Positions 1 through 13,111 are shown, counted from the first letter of the stretch. The stretch is 64,000 bases of DNA from Lonicera japonica (GCA_021464415.1 CM038468.1:3782001-3846000); one strand, 5' to 3'. Numbers and translations: made by a program. Notes: generated by a model from the letters alone, not told the origin.

Positions 1-600
1 AATTCGAATTGATGAACTACTTTTCTTCGAAGGAAAATGAAAAAGAATACTTTCTAAGTTTTGTTTTGTTTCAATTGCCTTTTTCTACCAATTGATTTCA
101 CACAACTTTATTTTCCTTTTCCGGTTCTTCTTTGAGGATTGGCTTTTTTTCAGCATTACATGAATATAGACCTGAATCAATTGAATTCTGATTTAATTTC
201 TTCATTTAAGGCAATGAATACTAAATATTGCTTCCTTTGTTCTGGAAACTCTAAGCCTCTGTGTCTCCTGTACTGGAAAGCATCTTTTTTCCGGTGAGAG
301 AGAAGGGAGAGGAGATTTACGAAGAGAGAAGAAAGAAGAGAGGGGAATGAAGAGAGAGACAAAGAAAACTGCCTTTTTACGAAGAGAGAGAGAGCGCGCG
401 TGAAACATAATTGCCGGACTAATCCGTGCGAATTGGTCCGTGTATAAAATGTTCTGTATATATATATAATATAAATGTGCATTGCACATGGCATACAGTG
501 TTATGTTACAAAGAATCATGTAAATTACAATGATTATAAATTGATAAATTCTAAAATTATTTTGGTTCTTATCCTGCTATTTTGAAAATTTGAGAATCCA
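1..600. other. AT-rich intergenic DNA
   Basis: No credible gene is seen on either strand. A purine-rich GA run (about 296-395) gives open frames on the opposite strand only because of its low complexity. Confidence 0.5.
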
Positions 601-639
601 AATTAATTTCAAGATTTCTTGTTCAAACGTAGTTTTGGT

Positions 640-1110
640 GGTCATCTTCAAAAATGATACGTGTGGAAGTACAACCAACTGACCTCAAGCTAAGCCCCGA
701 GCTCAAGAGCTTGTGGGGCAACTGAAGGGGCCAAATTAAAATTGACTTAGTCTGAGCTAGATGGTGTCCCAAGCTAAAAGACAGCTCCAGAAAACAACAA
801 TTGACTGTTGGACACGTGGCAGTAACAAATAGACAGCCCACTAATTAAGGGCACACTTATCACCATTAACCACAGTGACCCATTAATTTTGCCCCCATTT
901 TAGTAGACCATTAAACCACTTTATAACAGCTAGTCCTATCAGCTGGTCCTATGAGCTATAAATAGGACCAGCCTTTGTCATTTGCTATAATTTGAAAACT
1001 ACCCAGAAACCTTTGTGTTCTTTGTGCTGTGTTTGATATCTTAATTTATTTATATGCAACATCCATTGACCATATAAAATGAATTGCTACTTTCCTTGTT
1101 GATTGGAACA
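640..1110 (+). promoter_or_regulatory. LTR-like promoter fragment with TATA box
   Basis: A stretch that is GC-richer than its surroundings ends in a good TATA box, TATAAATAGG at 957-966. It is followed by a leader-like AT-rich stretch. The part before it (GAGCTTGTGGGGCAACTG at about 703) resembles the U3 of plant LTR retrotransposons. No paired LTR, primer-binding site or coding region is found next to it, so it may be a solo LTR remnant or an orphan promoter. The boundaries are approximate. Confidence 0.3.
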
Positions 1111-1679
1111 ACAAGGTAATGTTGTGCCTATAAACCAAAAATCTTTTTCAAATTATTGTTTTACATGTCTAAGTTTGTTACTATTATCATTTGAATTTAT
1201 TAAAATAATGTCTATTTGGTTAATTATTATTTTTTAATTATCTAAAATAATATCTTCTAAATAAAAAAGTGATAAACATCTCAAATTTGTGTTGAAACAA
1301 TTTTACCTGCGGTCTAATCAACCAATCTAAGTCCGTAAATCTATTAATTAACCCGATATATACAGGGATCGAGATTCAAATTTGAACCGTATATACACAA
1401 AACAACTCACGATATATATGATTACTTTTCTAATTAAGGTAGAAGTATGAAACATAAAACAAATGATTGCATGCATAAAATTTAAACTTAAACATATGGA
1501 AGGCAATGCATTACGCATTTAGTCTCAAACCTTTAAATTTGTGTGATTACAAATGTGTGATTCGCTTGATAACTCTATATATATAATTTTTAGTTTGAAT
1601 CGAGTCGATTTATCACTCACTTAAATATTATAGCATTAGAAAGGTTTGGTGTGACCGAATTATTCAAAAAAATTTAAAA

Positions 1680-1930
1680 CTTGAAATAGTGGAAGAAACT
1701 AAATTATTTGGGATGTGTCTATTTTTTATTGATTGAGGTTAAGAATTGTGAGGTTAGGTTTTAGAAAATAAATGAAATGTTTCTTTTTTTTTATTGATTG
1801 ATGTTAAGAATTGTGAGGTTATGTTTTAGAAAATTAATGAAATGTTTCAAAATTTTGAGATATTGGAAGAAACTAAATTATTTGAGATATGGTTTTTTTT
1901 TTATTTTTATTAATTGAGGTTAACAATTGA
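1680..1930. repeat. Degenerate tandem repeat
   Basis: The motif TTGATTGAGGTTAAGAATTGTGAGGTTAGG and its variants recur three times, with the neighbouring motif TGGAAGAAACTAAATTATTT appearing twice. The copies are separated by T-runs of varying length. Local tandem duplication of non-coding DNA is the simplest reading. Confidence 0.7.
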
Positions 1931-2562
1931 GATAGTTCCTTCCACTTCGCAAATCGAAGATTTAATAGAATGGTTAGGTAGGGTTAGATTTTAGTTTTAT
2001 TACGTACTAAATTAAGCTAATGTCTACTATCATTATGTATTAACAATTATGTAGAATAGAATTGCGGCAAGCATGTTACATCTTAATACGAAAATATGTT
2101 ATCCTATATAATAAAAATTATTTTTAAAGCTATTACTCTATACATAGTTTACATTATTTTTTGGTTGATTAACCGTTTTAATAAGAGTAATTTTACATAA
2201 ACATGAATATAAAAAACTAACATTTAAATGTGGCAAACATTCATTGATTAGAATATAATGTGATATCATTATTTTAACTAATATATAATGATCACATTTG
2301 ATACGATTTTTTATGTACATCTAGAATTATTGTTTTAATAATTAAACCCCAAAATTTAAGAAATGAGACCTCCAACTCATTTTCAATAAAATTATGTACC
2401 CAAACTCATTTTCGACAAAACTATTTATCCCAAATTATGGTAGATGTATTTCAGAGAAACGTGGGCCATTTCCAGGGCACCTCTTTTATCGATCAGTTTT
2501 AATTTTCTCTAAATTTTTGTATGCCTTTTCCTTTTAGTGCCACACCCAACCTTCACTTAATC

Positions 2563-2586
2563 ATATATATATATATATATATATAA
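2563..2586. repeat. (AT)n microsatellite
   Basis: An uninterrupted run of alternating A and T, twelve dinucleotides long. Confidence 0.9.
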
Positions 2587-5129
2587 AATTATTCGTGTAT
2601 ATGTCCTATACATCACCTAGACAGAATTAAAAAAGCAATTAATTATGTTTACTAGTAATTATTTATACGTGCGACATTATTATGTACTACTTTTTTCTCC
2701 AAGTGTCCCACTTAAAAAAAATAAATTTGCCTCCGTCCCTGCCCCAAAAATAAAAAAGACAAAATGCTTAATTTTTTTTATTTTTTTTTTACTTTTTTTG
2801 ATATTCACTTCATTTTGTTATTCTCATTTAAAATTTCGTAAACATTGTGTTCATTTATAAATTATTATAAAATATCCAAAATAGGTGATTTAGTCTTCAG
2901 CTGCCTACTTTTAATTTAATCAATGCATGGGAGTCTAGCTTACACTAAGCTATCTAACTTAACAATTGTAAAGCCAAAAAAAAAAGTATTTTCTTCTTTT
3001 CTATTTTTTTTCTATTTTTTTTTGTAGTAGCAAAAACTTGATGAACTGATTTACAAGGATAAGATACAATAAAGTCTCAAATAACTTAGTTTCATGAAAA
3101 ATTTAGTAATAAATTTTGTTACTGAATCAATCACCTATTTTTTTTAAAATCACATATATAAATTTTAATTATTTTCTTATCAAATTTTCAATTTTAAATG
3201 GATAGTCAATTTTATCTTGGGTATTCAAATAGTGGAGATAAGAATCCAGATTATATCCATGCATGGAACCTCCCTCTCTCTTCTTTCCTTCAATCAACTA
3301 CTAGATGTATCAGTGTACCGTTTATATATACAAAAAAACATACATGGATTTTTACCACTTTGTTCATCTTTCCTCATTATACTACTCTCCAATGTTAATT
3401 CTGCCAATTTAAGGCAATAATTATCCCCAATTTAATGTCAACACTTGTTAATTGATTTTCTATTATTGATCAGAGGACTCATAATTCTTCCGAGCGGTGG
3501 GCTAATCGTGCATACAAAAAAAAAATTGAAATTATAATCATATAGTGAAAAGAAAATTTATTAGCATAATTTAAATATTTGAGTTTATAAATAACGGAAA
3601 GTGTTTAACAAAGTTGAGTTCGACAAGATTTTAATGATTAAAATTCATCTATTACAAAGTTGAGCGCGATGTTTAGCAAAGGGGTGGGCTTATACTAACC
3701 TTTTTTTTTTTTTTAAACTAGTGCTAGAATGTTTTTCAAAATTTTGCCCTATGCTGAAGCCCGCCTTGTCCCCCCTAGTTCTACCCATGTTATTGATTAT
3801 AAGAAATATGACTTCTTGAAGATACACTGATGTAGCTAGAGGGTGGCAATTTTACAAACAAAATGAAAACACGTCGTCACGAAATGTAATTGACAGGATA
3901 AGTGTTTGAGTCGTTTCTATGCGTAGAGCTTTTCACACGAAGTCGCGTCGTGTTCAGGCTAGGATCGGTCCAGATTCTAAAATGAAATTGCAAGAATGTA
4001 GAGAGCTATGTGCGTGTCAATTGTGTCATGTTTGAGCTGGTTGTATTTGTTTTAGCTAAAAATATCATGAAGACCTCGCGCGCGTTGTGTTCTCGTGTCA
4101 GTCAGACAAATACACGAATTGCATTTACCAACCCTAGCCATGTTGTACCCAAATTCTCATGTCTGTTAGTAAGATATTTTCTGCTTTGAGCAAAAGTATG
4201 CACGATTTTAATTTTATCCGCAAAAAGCTATTTATAAGAATACTAGTGACCACACATGTATAGCACATCGGATGACCACACCTTATCGGAGTAATATAGG
4301 ACAAACACCCATAGTATATAGCCTATTAGCATGCACTGCATCACACAAAGCAGTCCGCCAACAACACTAGCGTTGTTACACAAACTCATTTCTTTCATGT
4401 TAGTTGGATCCTTTAATTCTCTATTATCTGTAAATCCAAATGTAGGCTTGTTGCTTCTGTTTGCAAGGGCATAGTAATATTTAAACTAAGAGCAAATGGT
4501 TGTGCTAAGTGTGTTTGGAAATCCCAATTCTAAAGTTTTGATTGGAGCGAAATTAGTATGAAAGCCGAATCAATTTTTTTTTCAGGCTTCTCATAAAAAA
4601 TTTAATATTGTTTTTAATCATTTTCCAACTTTTTTATATCAACGTGCTAGACTTTTAGTTTTCCTTCATGTTATGAAAGGCATGATTGCTTCGAATGATA
4701 TTTGGTTTCTGTGATTCTTGGTTACGTACATGTAGACCTTAATTAATTTTGATAGCTTTAGAATTTAGAGAAAATGAACTTGGAAGCCAAGATGGTGGAT
4801 TTTGAATTCCATGAAAAAAGGGAAAAATTTAGCTTAATGCAAGTTGTATTGTACCATTGGAAAATGCCTAAATGGAAATGATTCCTAGAAATAAAAATAA
4901 AATAAAATTAAGCAATCCAATCAAATACCTCTATAGATGGAAAAACCAAATATGGAATCTTGGGTATTTTCTATTAATTACAGAAAACATATTCCACTTT
5001 TACTACTCACAAGGCTAAAGTAGATGGTTTATTCACTAGAGTTATTCGAATATATATTTTGTAGCACAACTTTATATTTTTTTTATTTTGTAATGCAACT
5101 TTACATTTTTTATATTATATTACGTTGTT

Positions 5130-5366
5130 AAAAATTATTTGGTCCCCCCCAATAAAATTTTCTAGATCCGCCACTGGCGATGTGGCCTGTGGATTCTTTC
5201 TCTCAACTCTCAAGCGCGCTCTCTCTCTACAATTTTTATTTTAATTGGGGGGGACCAGAGTAAAAATATAATAGGCTAATTTTTTTTTTTTATATATATA
5301 TAATAAAAAAAAATTATTGGGGGGGGACCATGGCCCCCTCTGTCTTACACGTCCGTCTGCCCCTGA
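5130..5366. repeat. Degraded hAT-type MITE ends
   Basis: GATCCGCCACTG (5165-5176) and CGTCTGCCCCTG (5355-5366) are both typical right ends (reverse complement CAGTGGCGGATC and CAGGGGCAGACG) of hAT MITEs. GGGGGGACCA/TGGTCCCCCC stretches between them form internal inverted repeats. The two ends probably come from two overlapping, decayed elements. No target duplication could be defined. Confidence 0.35.
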
Positions 5367-5589
5367 TTATTATAACTTTCGAAATTAAACTTGGGTATAT
5401 ATTTTTATTTGGAAATTAAACTTGGTACGTACGTTTTCCATTAACCTGTACCAAAAGTTAAAAGTTATGTGTATTGAACTTGTTTTTTCAAAAAATAAAA
5501 TAAAAATGAAAATAGGATTGTTCAAATAACAAAACTAAAAACATAAAAGAAAAAGCTCCAATCTATCACAACCACTATGCCAAGAAGGA

Positions 5590-6470
5590 TTTTAGGTGAC
5601 GTACACTAATAGGGTTCGTCACCTAAAAGTCACCTAGGCGACGTACGTCAATGTACGTCTCCTAAAACTCCACTTAAGCGACGTATCCCAATGTACGTCT
5701 CCTAAAATTCCACTTAAGCGACGTACGTAAATATACGTCTCCTAAAACTCTACTTAAGCGACGTACTAAAATGTCCGTCGCCTACAACTTCACTTAAGCG
5801 ACGAACATACGTGTACGTCTCTTAAAAATGAACTTAGGCGACGAACATTAATGTCCGTCTCTTAAAACATAAGTGACGTACATTCACCTAAAACTCTACT
5901 TAAGCGATGTACATCAATGTACGTCTCCTAAAATTCACTTAAGCGACGAACATCAATGTACGTCGCGTAAAATTCCCACTTCGACGACGAACATTGATAA
6001 AAGTACGTCGCTTAAAGATATTTTCCCGCCGCAATTTTCAACGAAATTTTAAATATTTGAAAAATCTAAAAATTCACTTAGGTGACGTAAATTGATTAAA
6101 GTACGTCGCGTAAAATTCCCACGTAGGTGACGTACCCTAATAAAAGTACGTCGCTTAAAGATATTTTCCCGCCGCAATTTCCAACGAAATTTTAAATATT
6201 TGAAAATTTTAAAAATTGACTTAGGCGACATACATTGATTAAAGTACGTCACGTAAAATTCTCACTTAGGTGACGTACCCTGATAAAAGTACGTCGCTTA
6301 AAGACATTTTCCCACCGCAATTTTTAACGAAATTTTAAATATTTCAAAAATCTAAAATTCACTTAGGCGACGTACACGAATTAATGTACGTCGCGTAAAA
6401 TGCCCACTTAGGTGACGTACATTGAATAATGTACGTCGCTTAAAGTTATTTTCCCGCCATAATTTTGAAC
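5590..6470. repeat. CACTA left subterminal repeat array
   Basis: Dense copies of TTAAGCGACGTAC and TTAGGTGACGTAC alternate with their reverse complements (GTACGTCGCCTAA types), roughly every 20-40 bases. From about 6,010 a longer unit of about 145 bp containing ATTTTCCCGCCGCAATTTT and AACGAAATTTTAAATATTT is tandemly repeated four times. In En/Spm such subterminal motifs are bound by the TnpA protein. That role is inferred here from position and structure. Confidence 0.8.
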
Positions 6471-6626
6471 GGAATTTTTATATATTTGAAAAATAAGACC
6501 ATTTTGAATTTTTAAAAATTTAGATTTTATATTATTGATATTTTAAAATTAATTAATTTTATTTTGTAAAACCTACATATTTTATAGTTTAACCTTTTTA
6601 TAATTTATATTCAATAATTTAATGAT

Positions 6627-6707
6627 ATGGCCGACTTGCAACGTCAGGTCCTTGAGCTTCTTCGACAGGATACTACCGGTGGTTCTTTTACCGACCAGCA
6701 GCCATAG
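6627..6707 (+). pseudogene. Short ORF in CACTA unique core
   Basis: A 26-codon frame, ATGGCCGACTTGCAACG to TAG, encodes a peptide starting MADLQRQVLELLRQD. It looks amphipathic and coil-like and has more balanced codons than the surrounding AT-rich DNA. It lies in the only unique part of the CACTA element. I infer that it is a remnant of the C-terminal exon of an ancestral TnpA-like or transposase gene. It could equally be chance. Confidence 0.3.
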
Positions 6708-6984
6708 GCGTTTGTTTTACTTTATGTTTGTACTTGAATATTGAATATTTTTATTTATTTTTATGAGCATTGAACATCTTTTTACCTTGTATAAATTAGA
6801 CCTTATGTAAATATAATTCAAAATTTTATTAGATAATGAGAATTGTATGTTTGTGAATTAAGGTGTATTAGAATTATTTATTTGGAATTACAGCTTGTGA
6901 TATAAAGTGTAGGTTTTTGTGTTTAAAATGCAATTTCGACTGCAGGGATTATTGTAATTTTTAGCAATTTTGTCAAATATGATT

Positions 6985-7595
6985 TTTCACTTAGGCGACG
7001 TACCTAAATCATGTACGTCGCCTAGTTTTCCCACTTAGGCGACAAACACAAAAAGGGTACATCACCTTAGATATACTTTAGGCGACGAACATAAAAGAGT
7101 TAGTCGCATAAAAGATACTTATATGTGACGAACATAAGAAGGGTACGTCACCTTAGATGTACCTTTAGGCGACGAACATAAAAGAGTACGTCGCATAAAA
7201 GATATTTATAGGTGACGAACTTAAAAAGGGTACGTCACCTTAGATCTATCTTTAGGCGACAAACATAAAGAGGATGTCACATAAAAGATAATCATAGGTG
7301 ACAAACATAAAAAGGTACGTCGCCTAAAATATATCTTTAGGCGACAAACGAAAACTTTACGTCGCTTAAGTGTAAAATGTATGCGACGAACATGTATGTC
7401 GCCTATGGATCACTTAGGTGACGTACAATTTGTACGTCACCTAAGTGATACTTAGGTGACGCGCCTTTATTTGTACGTCACCTAAACTATATGCCACGCC
7501 ACTTAGGTGACGGAGCTTAGGTGACACAGGGTTCGTCGCTTAAACCTTAGGTGACGTACAAACTTTACTTATGCAAAGAACGGTGTACGTCACTT
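6985..7595. repeat. CACTA right subterminal repeat array
   Basis: The same GGCGACGTAC/GTACGTCGCC motif family as the left array, again in both orientations. The sub-pattern TTTAGGCGACAAACATAAA recurs about every 55-60 bases. This array and the left one enclose the unique core. Confidence 0.8.
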
Positions 7596-7616
7596 AAACT
7601 CCTGCTGGGCATAGTG

Positions 7617-8265
7617 AACGTACCACCATTGAACACAAAATCTCGCTATATATATAGAGAGGGATTTGGCTCATCTCCATTACCTTTCGGTATGTCCAAT
7701 TTCGTTCAAGATGGTCTAGTTACTAAACAGATGAATTAATTTATGAAACTTGGTAAAGATGATCTCTATAATATCATTTCCACAAAATTTCATCTAAAGA
7801 TCAATCTAGAAATTTGTGAAATGATGATCGAAAATTTGAATGATCGAAAATGACCAAATGCATCAAATTTTTATTACACCCACTTCCAGTTTGAATTTCT
7901 TGATGAAATTTTGTGGACATGATCTACTCATTATAAAGATCATCCCTACTAAGTTTCATGAAAAAAAATGATCCGTTTAGCTCTGGAATTAGATCAATTA
8001 GATAGAATTTGATCGAAAGAGACGTAATGGAGAGGAGGAAAGTCCGAGAGAAGGAGAGGTGGGCCGGGGTGGTGGCTGGTTAGAGGGGAGAATTGAAGGA
8101 GGCCAAATCTTTGTTTATGTTTTTTCCTTTCTTTTAAAATTTTTTGTTTTTCTTTTGATAATTTTCTTTTCATTTTTTTTAAATAAAAGTCACGTGTAAT
8201 ACACGTTATTTTGTTAACATCTGCTAGAGTTTAACTGAAAAGTATGTAGGTTTAATTTTCAAACA
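7617..8265. other. Non-coding interval between CACTA and copia elements
   Basis: No gene is seen. The right flank ends with the copia target duplication AAACA at 8261-8265. GATGATCGAAAATTTGAATGATCGAAAATGA near 7,822-7,850 is a small direct repeat. Confidence 0.5.
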
Positions 8266-8481
8266 TGTTACGAAATATAACTTGAAGGAGAATTATGAAT
8301 TGTATTGGTATTCTTGATGATTACAATGTACAATGAAGGAGGATATATATATACTAGAGGAGCTAGACTATAATTAGGTAACATGCTACAATTAGGTAAC
8401 GTACAATTAGGTAACATAATCTAGGTTATAAATTAGGTAACGTAGTCAACTTAATTAAGGAATACATAATATATTCTAATA
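8266..8481 (-). repeat. copia 3' LTR
   Basis: 216 bp, starting TGTTACGAAAT on the plus strand. The outer base pair has decayed from CA to TA at the right edge (ATATTCTAATA). Inside it CAATTAGGTAAC is repeated several times. It matches the LTR at 13126-13341. Confidence 0.93.
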
Positions 8482-8496
8482 CCCCCCCCCCTCAAA
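8482..8496 (-). other. copia polypurine tract
   Basis: On the minus strand a run of G residues (plus strand CCCCCCCCCCTC) directly precedes the 3' LTR. This is the expected position of the plus-strand primer for reverse transcription. Confidence 0.8.
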
Positions 8497-8832
8497 CTCA
8501 AGGTGGTAAGTGAGAGACTAGCTGGAGTTTGGAAATCAGAGTTTGGAAACAGCTAGGCTGGTGAGCTTTGGTGAAGAGATCTGCAGGCTGGTCATCAGAA
8601 GTTACGGACATAAGACGAATGTAGATGCTGCGAATATGCTGGCGAATAAAGTGACAATCAATCTCAATGTGTTTGGTTCATTCATGAAAAACGTCATTGT
8701 GGCTGATTTGGATGGCACTGCGTTGTCACAATAGAGAGTAGTGGGAGAGTCCTGAGGAGTACCTAGTTCATCGAGGAGTCGTCGAAGCCATATAAGTTCT
8801 TGTGAAGTATCAGCCAGGGCACGGTATTCAGC

Positions 8833-11800
8833 CTAAGTGCTTAATCGGGAAATAACAAACTGTTTCTTACTATGCCAAGTAAGAAGAGAGTCCCCAAGAA
8901 AGAAACAGTAACCAGTAATAGACCGACGATCTATAGGGTCACCAGCCCAATCTGCATCAGAATAAGCTCGTAACACAAGAAATGATCTCGAAGAATAGTG
9001 AAACCCGTAAAACATTGTCCTTTTGAGATAGCGAAGGATTCAAAGGACAGCATCGAAGTGAGTAGAACGTGGAGCAGATGTAAACTGACTGACAACATGA
9101 ACAACATAAGCAATATCTGGGCGAGTGACAGTAAGGTAAACTAGATTGCCAACTAACTGTCGATATAAAGTGCCATCAGAGAGAGGAGTACCATCAAACA
9201 GAGTAAGTTTGACATTGGTGTCCAATGGAGTAGACGCAGTTTTACAATCAGTGAGGCCAGCACAGGCCAGAACATCAGACGTGTATTTCACCTGGGACAA
9301 ATAGTAGCCCGTCGAGTCAGAAAGAACTTCAAGCCCTAAGAAGTAGTTGAGACGACCAAGATCCTTCATTTCAAAAAAATTGACTGAGAGATTATTTGAT
9401 ATTCGAGATACTATAAATATATATCATCCCCAGTAATTATCATATCATCCACATAGAGGAGAAGAAGAATAGTCCTAGAATCTATCTTTCGAATAAAGAG
9501 GCCTGAGTTTGACGAACTAGAGGAATAACTAAGCTTTGTGATAGTAGAGCTAAACTTTGTGAACCAAGCTCGAGGAGCTTGCTTGAGTCCATATAGGGCA
9601 CGACGAAGTTTGCTGACCTGGTTGGACTGGTGCGAATAATCGAGAGGTGGTTTCATATAGACTTCTTATGTGAGATCCCCATTAAGAAAATCATTCTTGA
9701 CATCCATCTGAAAAAGATCCTATTTGCGAACGACAGCAATAGCAATAAGACTGCGAACAGATGTCATTCGAGCCACAGGAGCGAAAGTTTCTTCATAGTC
9801 TATACCATACTCCTAATTAAACCCCTTGGCTACAAGACGAGCTTTGTATCGGTCAATCGAACCGTCAAAACGTGTCTTGATTTTATACACCCATTTACAC
9901 CCAACTGTAGATTTTCTAAGAAGAAGAGTCACAAGATCCCAAGTATGCGCTTTATCTAAAGCTTGTAACTCTTCTGTCGTAGCTTGCTGTCAAAGTGGAT
10001 TAGTACTAGCTTCCTTATAAGATGAAGGTTCATAGTGAGAAATCATGATAGAATAACAATGGTAATCACGAAGATGGCGAGGGAGCTCTCTTACCGAAGT
10101 GGACTGTCGTTGTGGTTGAGGTATGACAAGATCAGCAGGCAAGACATCATCATTGGGAGGTACTGTATGTTGAAGCTCGTTGGAAGAAATGACGTCAGAT
10201 GAACATGGTTCGGGAGATGTTGGACTAAGAGGTTGAGGTGGTGATAGTGTATTTTTTGGTTCAGGTTCTGGTGGGAATATGACAACTGGAGCCTCTAGGT
10301 CAGGGGTGGAAAGGTTAAGAGACGAATGAGTAAAGAATGGAAGCGGAGATTCTTCAAGGACATGAAATTTGAATAAAGAGGAAAACATTTTATGTTCCCA
10401 AATGACAACATGACGAGAAATCCTTAAATGTTTTGAGATAGGATCCCAACACCGATAACCTTTATGTTCTATCCCATACCTCAAGAAGCAATAAAGACGA
10501 GCACGTGGTTCCAATTTAGAATGTTCATGAGGCTGGAGTAACACAAAATAAGCACAACCGAAGACTCGTAAGAAATTGTAATAAGGAGAGGTACCATGAA
10601 GTCTCTTATATGGAGATTGATGCTAAAGAAAGGGAATAGGAATACGATTGATAGTGTAAACAGCAATAAGTGATGCTTCTCCCCAAAATCGTTCAGGGTA
10701 ATTACTAGAGATAAGAAGTGTGCGAACAGTATCAAGAATATGTCTGTGCTTGCATTCAGCACGACCATTTTGCTGAGATATACCTGGACAAGAATATTGA
10801 GAAACAATGCCCTGTTCACGGAGAAATTTAAGAAATGAGGTTTCTTTGTATTCCATGGCATTATCAGCTCGAAAATTTTTTATTGGACGAGAAAATTAAG
10901 TTTGAATCAGGGGAGCAAAATTATAATATATTTGGGAAAATTCAGAACGAGTTTTCATAAGATAGATCCAAGTAAAATGAGTATAATATCCAAAAAGATA
11001 ACAAAGTATTTTGAACCTCTCATGGTAGAATATGGAGAGGGTCCCCAAACATCAGAGTGAATAAGATCAAATGGTGCTAAAGAAATATAATCATTTTTAT
11101 TAAAACATAATGCATGTTGTTTTCCAAGTTGACAAGATAAACATGATAATTTCTCAGACTTTATTGATCCTAACTGACCAAATGACACAATAGAACGAAG
11201 ACGATCAAAAGACGCATGTCCTAAATGGGAATGCCATAATTCAAATGAAGAAACAATTGGTGTGGATGCAACAATAGGAGTGGATGGGCTACGAAGGTGG
11301 ATAAGCTCGAACATGCGTCCAACTTTACGGACGATCCCAATAATTTGTCCCGTCTGAAGATCCTGCACATGACAACCAGAGGAGGAAAATATAACATTCA
11401 TCTCAAGGTCACACAATTGACCAACAGAAATAAGGTTAATAGTCAGTTTTGGAATATGAAATGTAGCAGGTAAAGAGAGGTTATGAGTAATAACTGTCCC
11501 AATATGACTACCAGGTAATTGAGAACCATCCGCAGTTTTAATGGTGGGTGTATGAGAATGATAACTTTTAGAAGTGAAAATAGTAGGATCAGAAGTCATA
11601 TGATTGCAGTAGCCAGAGTCAAAGAACCAAAATGTACCTCTGGTGGTAGCCATAGCAAAACCAGGAGAAGATGTAACTTGTTTAAGAAGAGCTGTGATGT
11701 CAGGTAGAGTCACATGTGCAGTAGAGATATCCGACTCAAATGAATCAGTGGTGGCAGTAGTGATGGTGTTGGAAGAGGATTTGGTGGAGGATCTCGTAGA

Positions 11801-12643
11801 TGGATTCTTGTAACAGTCGGCTTGAAAGTCACCTAATCTCACCTTTTTACAAAAGAAACACGTCCAGATTGGACACTTTAGTAGCATATGGGTGGTGGCA
11901 TGGCAGTATGCACATTCTCGTGAAGATGAATTTTTGGTGGGCCTCGAACTCTAAACAGCTAAAATAGAAGTAGAATGGTGGGCCCGAGTGGCGAATCTTG
12001 TTTCTTCAGAGAGAAGCTCTGTAGTGACATCATCAAGAGATGGTAAAGGATTGCGATGAAGTAGAGCAACCCGAACTGATTCGAATTTATCGTGAAGTCC
12101 CATCAGAAGAGGGATAACACGTTGATTATCGTGGTATGATTCAAACTTTTCAGCATCATGCTCACAAAAGGTAGGTTCAGATTGGGCTAACTGATCCCAT
12201 ATAGCTTAAAGATCGGATAAATAATCATCAATTGACTGATCAAGTTGTTAGGTTTTGGAATGTAGAGCAGTAAGCAACTGGTATTAATGAGAGAGATCCT
12301 TTGGGGTGTACTTAGATTTTAGAAAATCTCAAACTTCCTTCCCGGTGATAAAGCAACCAATCTGCTGTCCTATACGAGATATAGCAGTATTCCGAACCCA
12401 TGTGATAATATCACCATTTTTGCTTTCCTAATCATCAAGTCGGTCAGTAAATTTATCATCAGTTTCCTCGATTTTCTTGGTTAGCTTAACAATTTCTCCA
12501 GTAACAATTCTCCAGGACTTACGAGACTTTAAAAAACTGGTCATAGCTTGAGACCACTGAACATAATTGGTTTCATTGAGGACGATAGAGATTGGGCGTG
12601 AAAATTTGTGCTTTTCCATTGAAAAAGATGGGTAGTTTAACAC
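8833..12643 (-). pseudogene. copia gag-pol polyprotein, disrupted
   Basis: Read on the minus strand in order: a copia gag N-terminus (12643-12428, NETNYVQWSQAMTSFLKS); a gag segment with several in-frame stops; a zinc-knuckle-like CAYCHATTHMLLKC (about 11.9 kb); protease with FDSG-type FWFFDSGYCNHM (about 11.6 kb); the pre-integrase LWHSHLGHASFDRL; integrase core with HSDVWGPSP and a frameshifted QQNGRAECKHR (10856-10623); integrase C-terminus (10544-9990); reverse transcriptase with LRRALYGLKQAPRAW and YVDDMI (9656-9411) and then YFLGLEV (9369-9040); and RNase H YSDADWAGD (9015-8833). Stops and frameshifts separate nearly every domain. Several look like CAA or CAG changed to TAA or TAG, as expected from decay of methylated C. 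Confidence 0.92.
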
Positions 12644-13111
12644 AGCAGCAGCAAAAAAAATCGAATTCTAAGAGATCTAAGGCTAGAAACGTATCCGGAA
12701 CGATGGATTTGGTAGGGAACCAGGTTTAGAGTGAATAAAACCGGTTTAGAAGTACGTGAACCGGTGCAAAGAAGTAGAACTGGTTCAGAAAAAAACCGGT
12801 TTAGGGTTTTGGCAGGAAAAGAGGCAGTGGGGCGTGGGACTTGGCGGCGCACGTGGGGGAACTTGTAGTGGCACGTGGGAGCGCGTGAGGGGTCCGAATG
12901 GGGTGTTTTCAACTGGGTTTGGTTCGTATTGAAGAGACGAAGAGTTTGGTATATGGGTTTGGTTAATCGTGGGTCTGTATGTGAGGTTCAGTAGATTGAC
13001 AGATTTATGGGTGGTTGCTTGGGTTGATGATATTAAGGTTGATGATGTTAGGGTTTTTGATTTAGATTTTGGTTAAGGATTGGATGAAGATTGGTTCTAG
13101 AGGAGGATGGA

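Larger units (their letters stand above)
1110..5130. other. AT-rich intergenic region
   Basis: No coding region, RNA gene or complete transposon is visible here apart from the repeats listed separately. Around 3,660-3,790 the sequence AGCCCGCCTTGTCCCCCC resembles the inner end of a hAT-type MITE, but no matching second end is seen. Confidence 0.45.
5573..7616. mobile_element. Non-autonomous CACTA (En/Spm) transposon
   Basis: A complete 2,044-bp element. It begins CACTATGCCAAGAAGG and ends CCTGCTGGGCATAGTG. The outer 34 bases match as inverted repeats at 30 positions. It is flanked on both sides by AAC (5570-5572 and 7617-7619), the 3-bp target duplication expected for the CACTA superfamily. 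It encodes no transposase domain. Most of its length is subterminal repeat, and only a short middle segment (about 6,480-6,960) is unique. Movement would therefore depend on TnpA/TnpD-type proteins supplied by an autonomous relative. The intact ends and target duplication make the identification firm. Confidence 0.93.

Noticed and set aside
177..519. Minus-strand open frames of about 105 codons
   Set aside because: They come from a low-complexity GA-rich run and show no domain, promoter or codon signal.
5590..7595. Regular short repeats, like a CRISPR array
   Set aside because: The repeats are imperfect, occur in both orientations, have no unique spacers of constant length, and lie inside a CACTA transposon in a plant genome.
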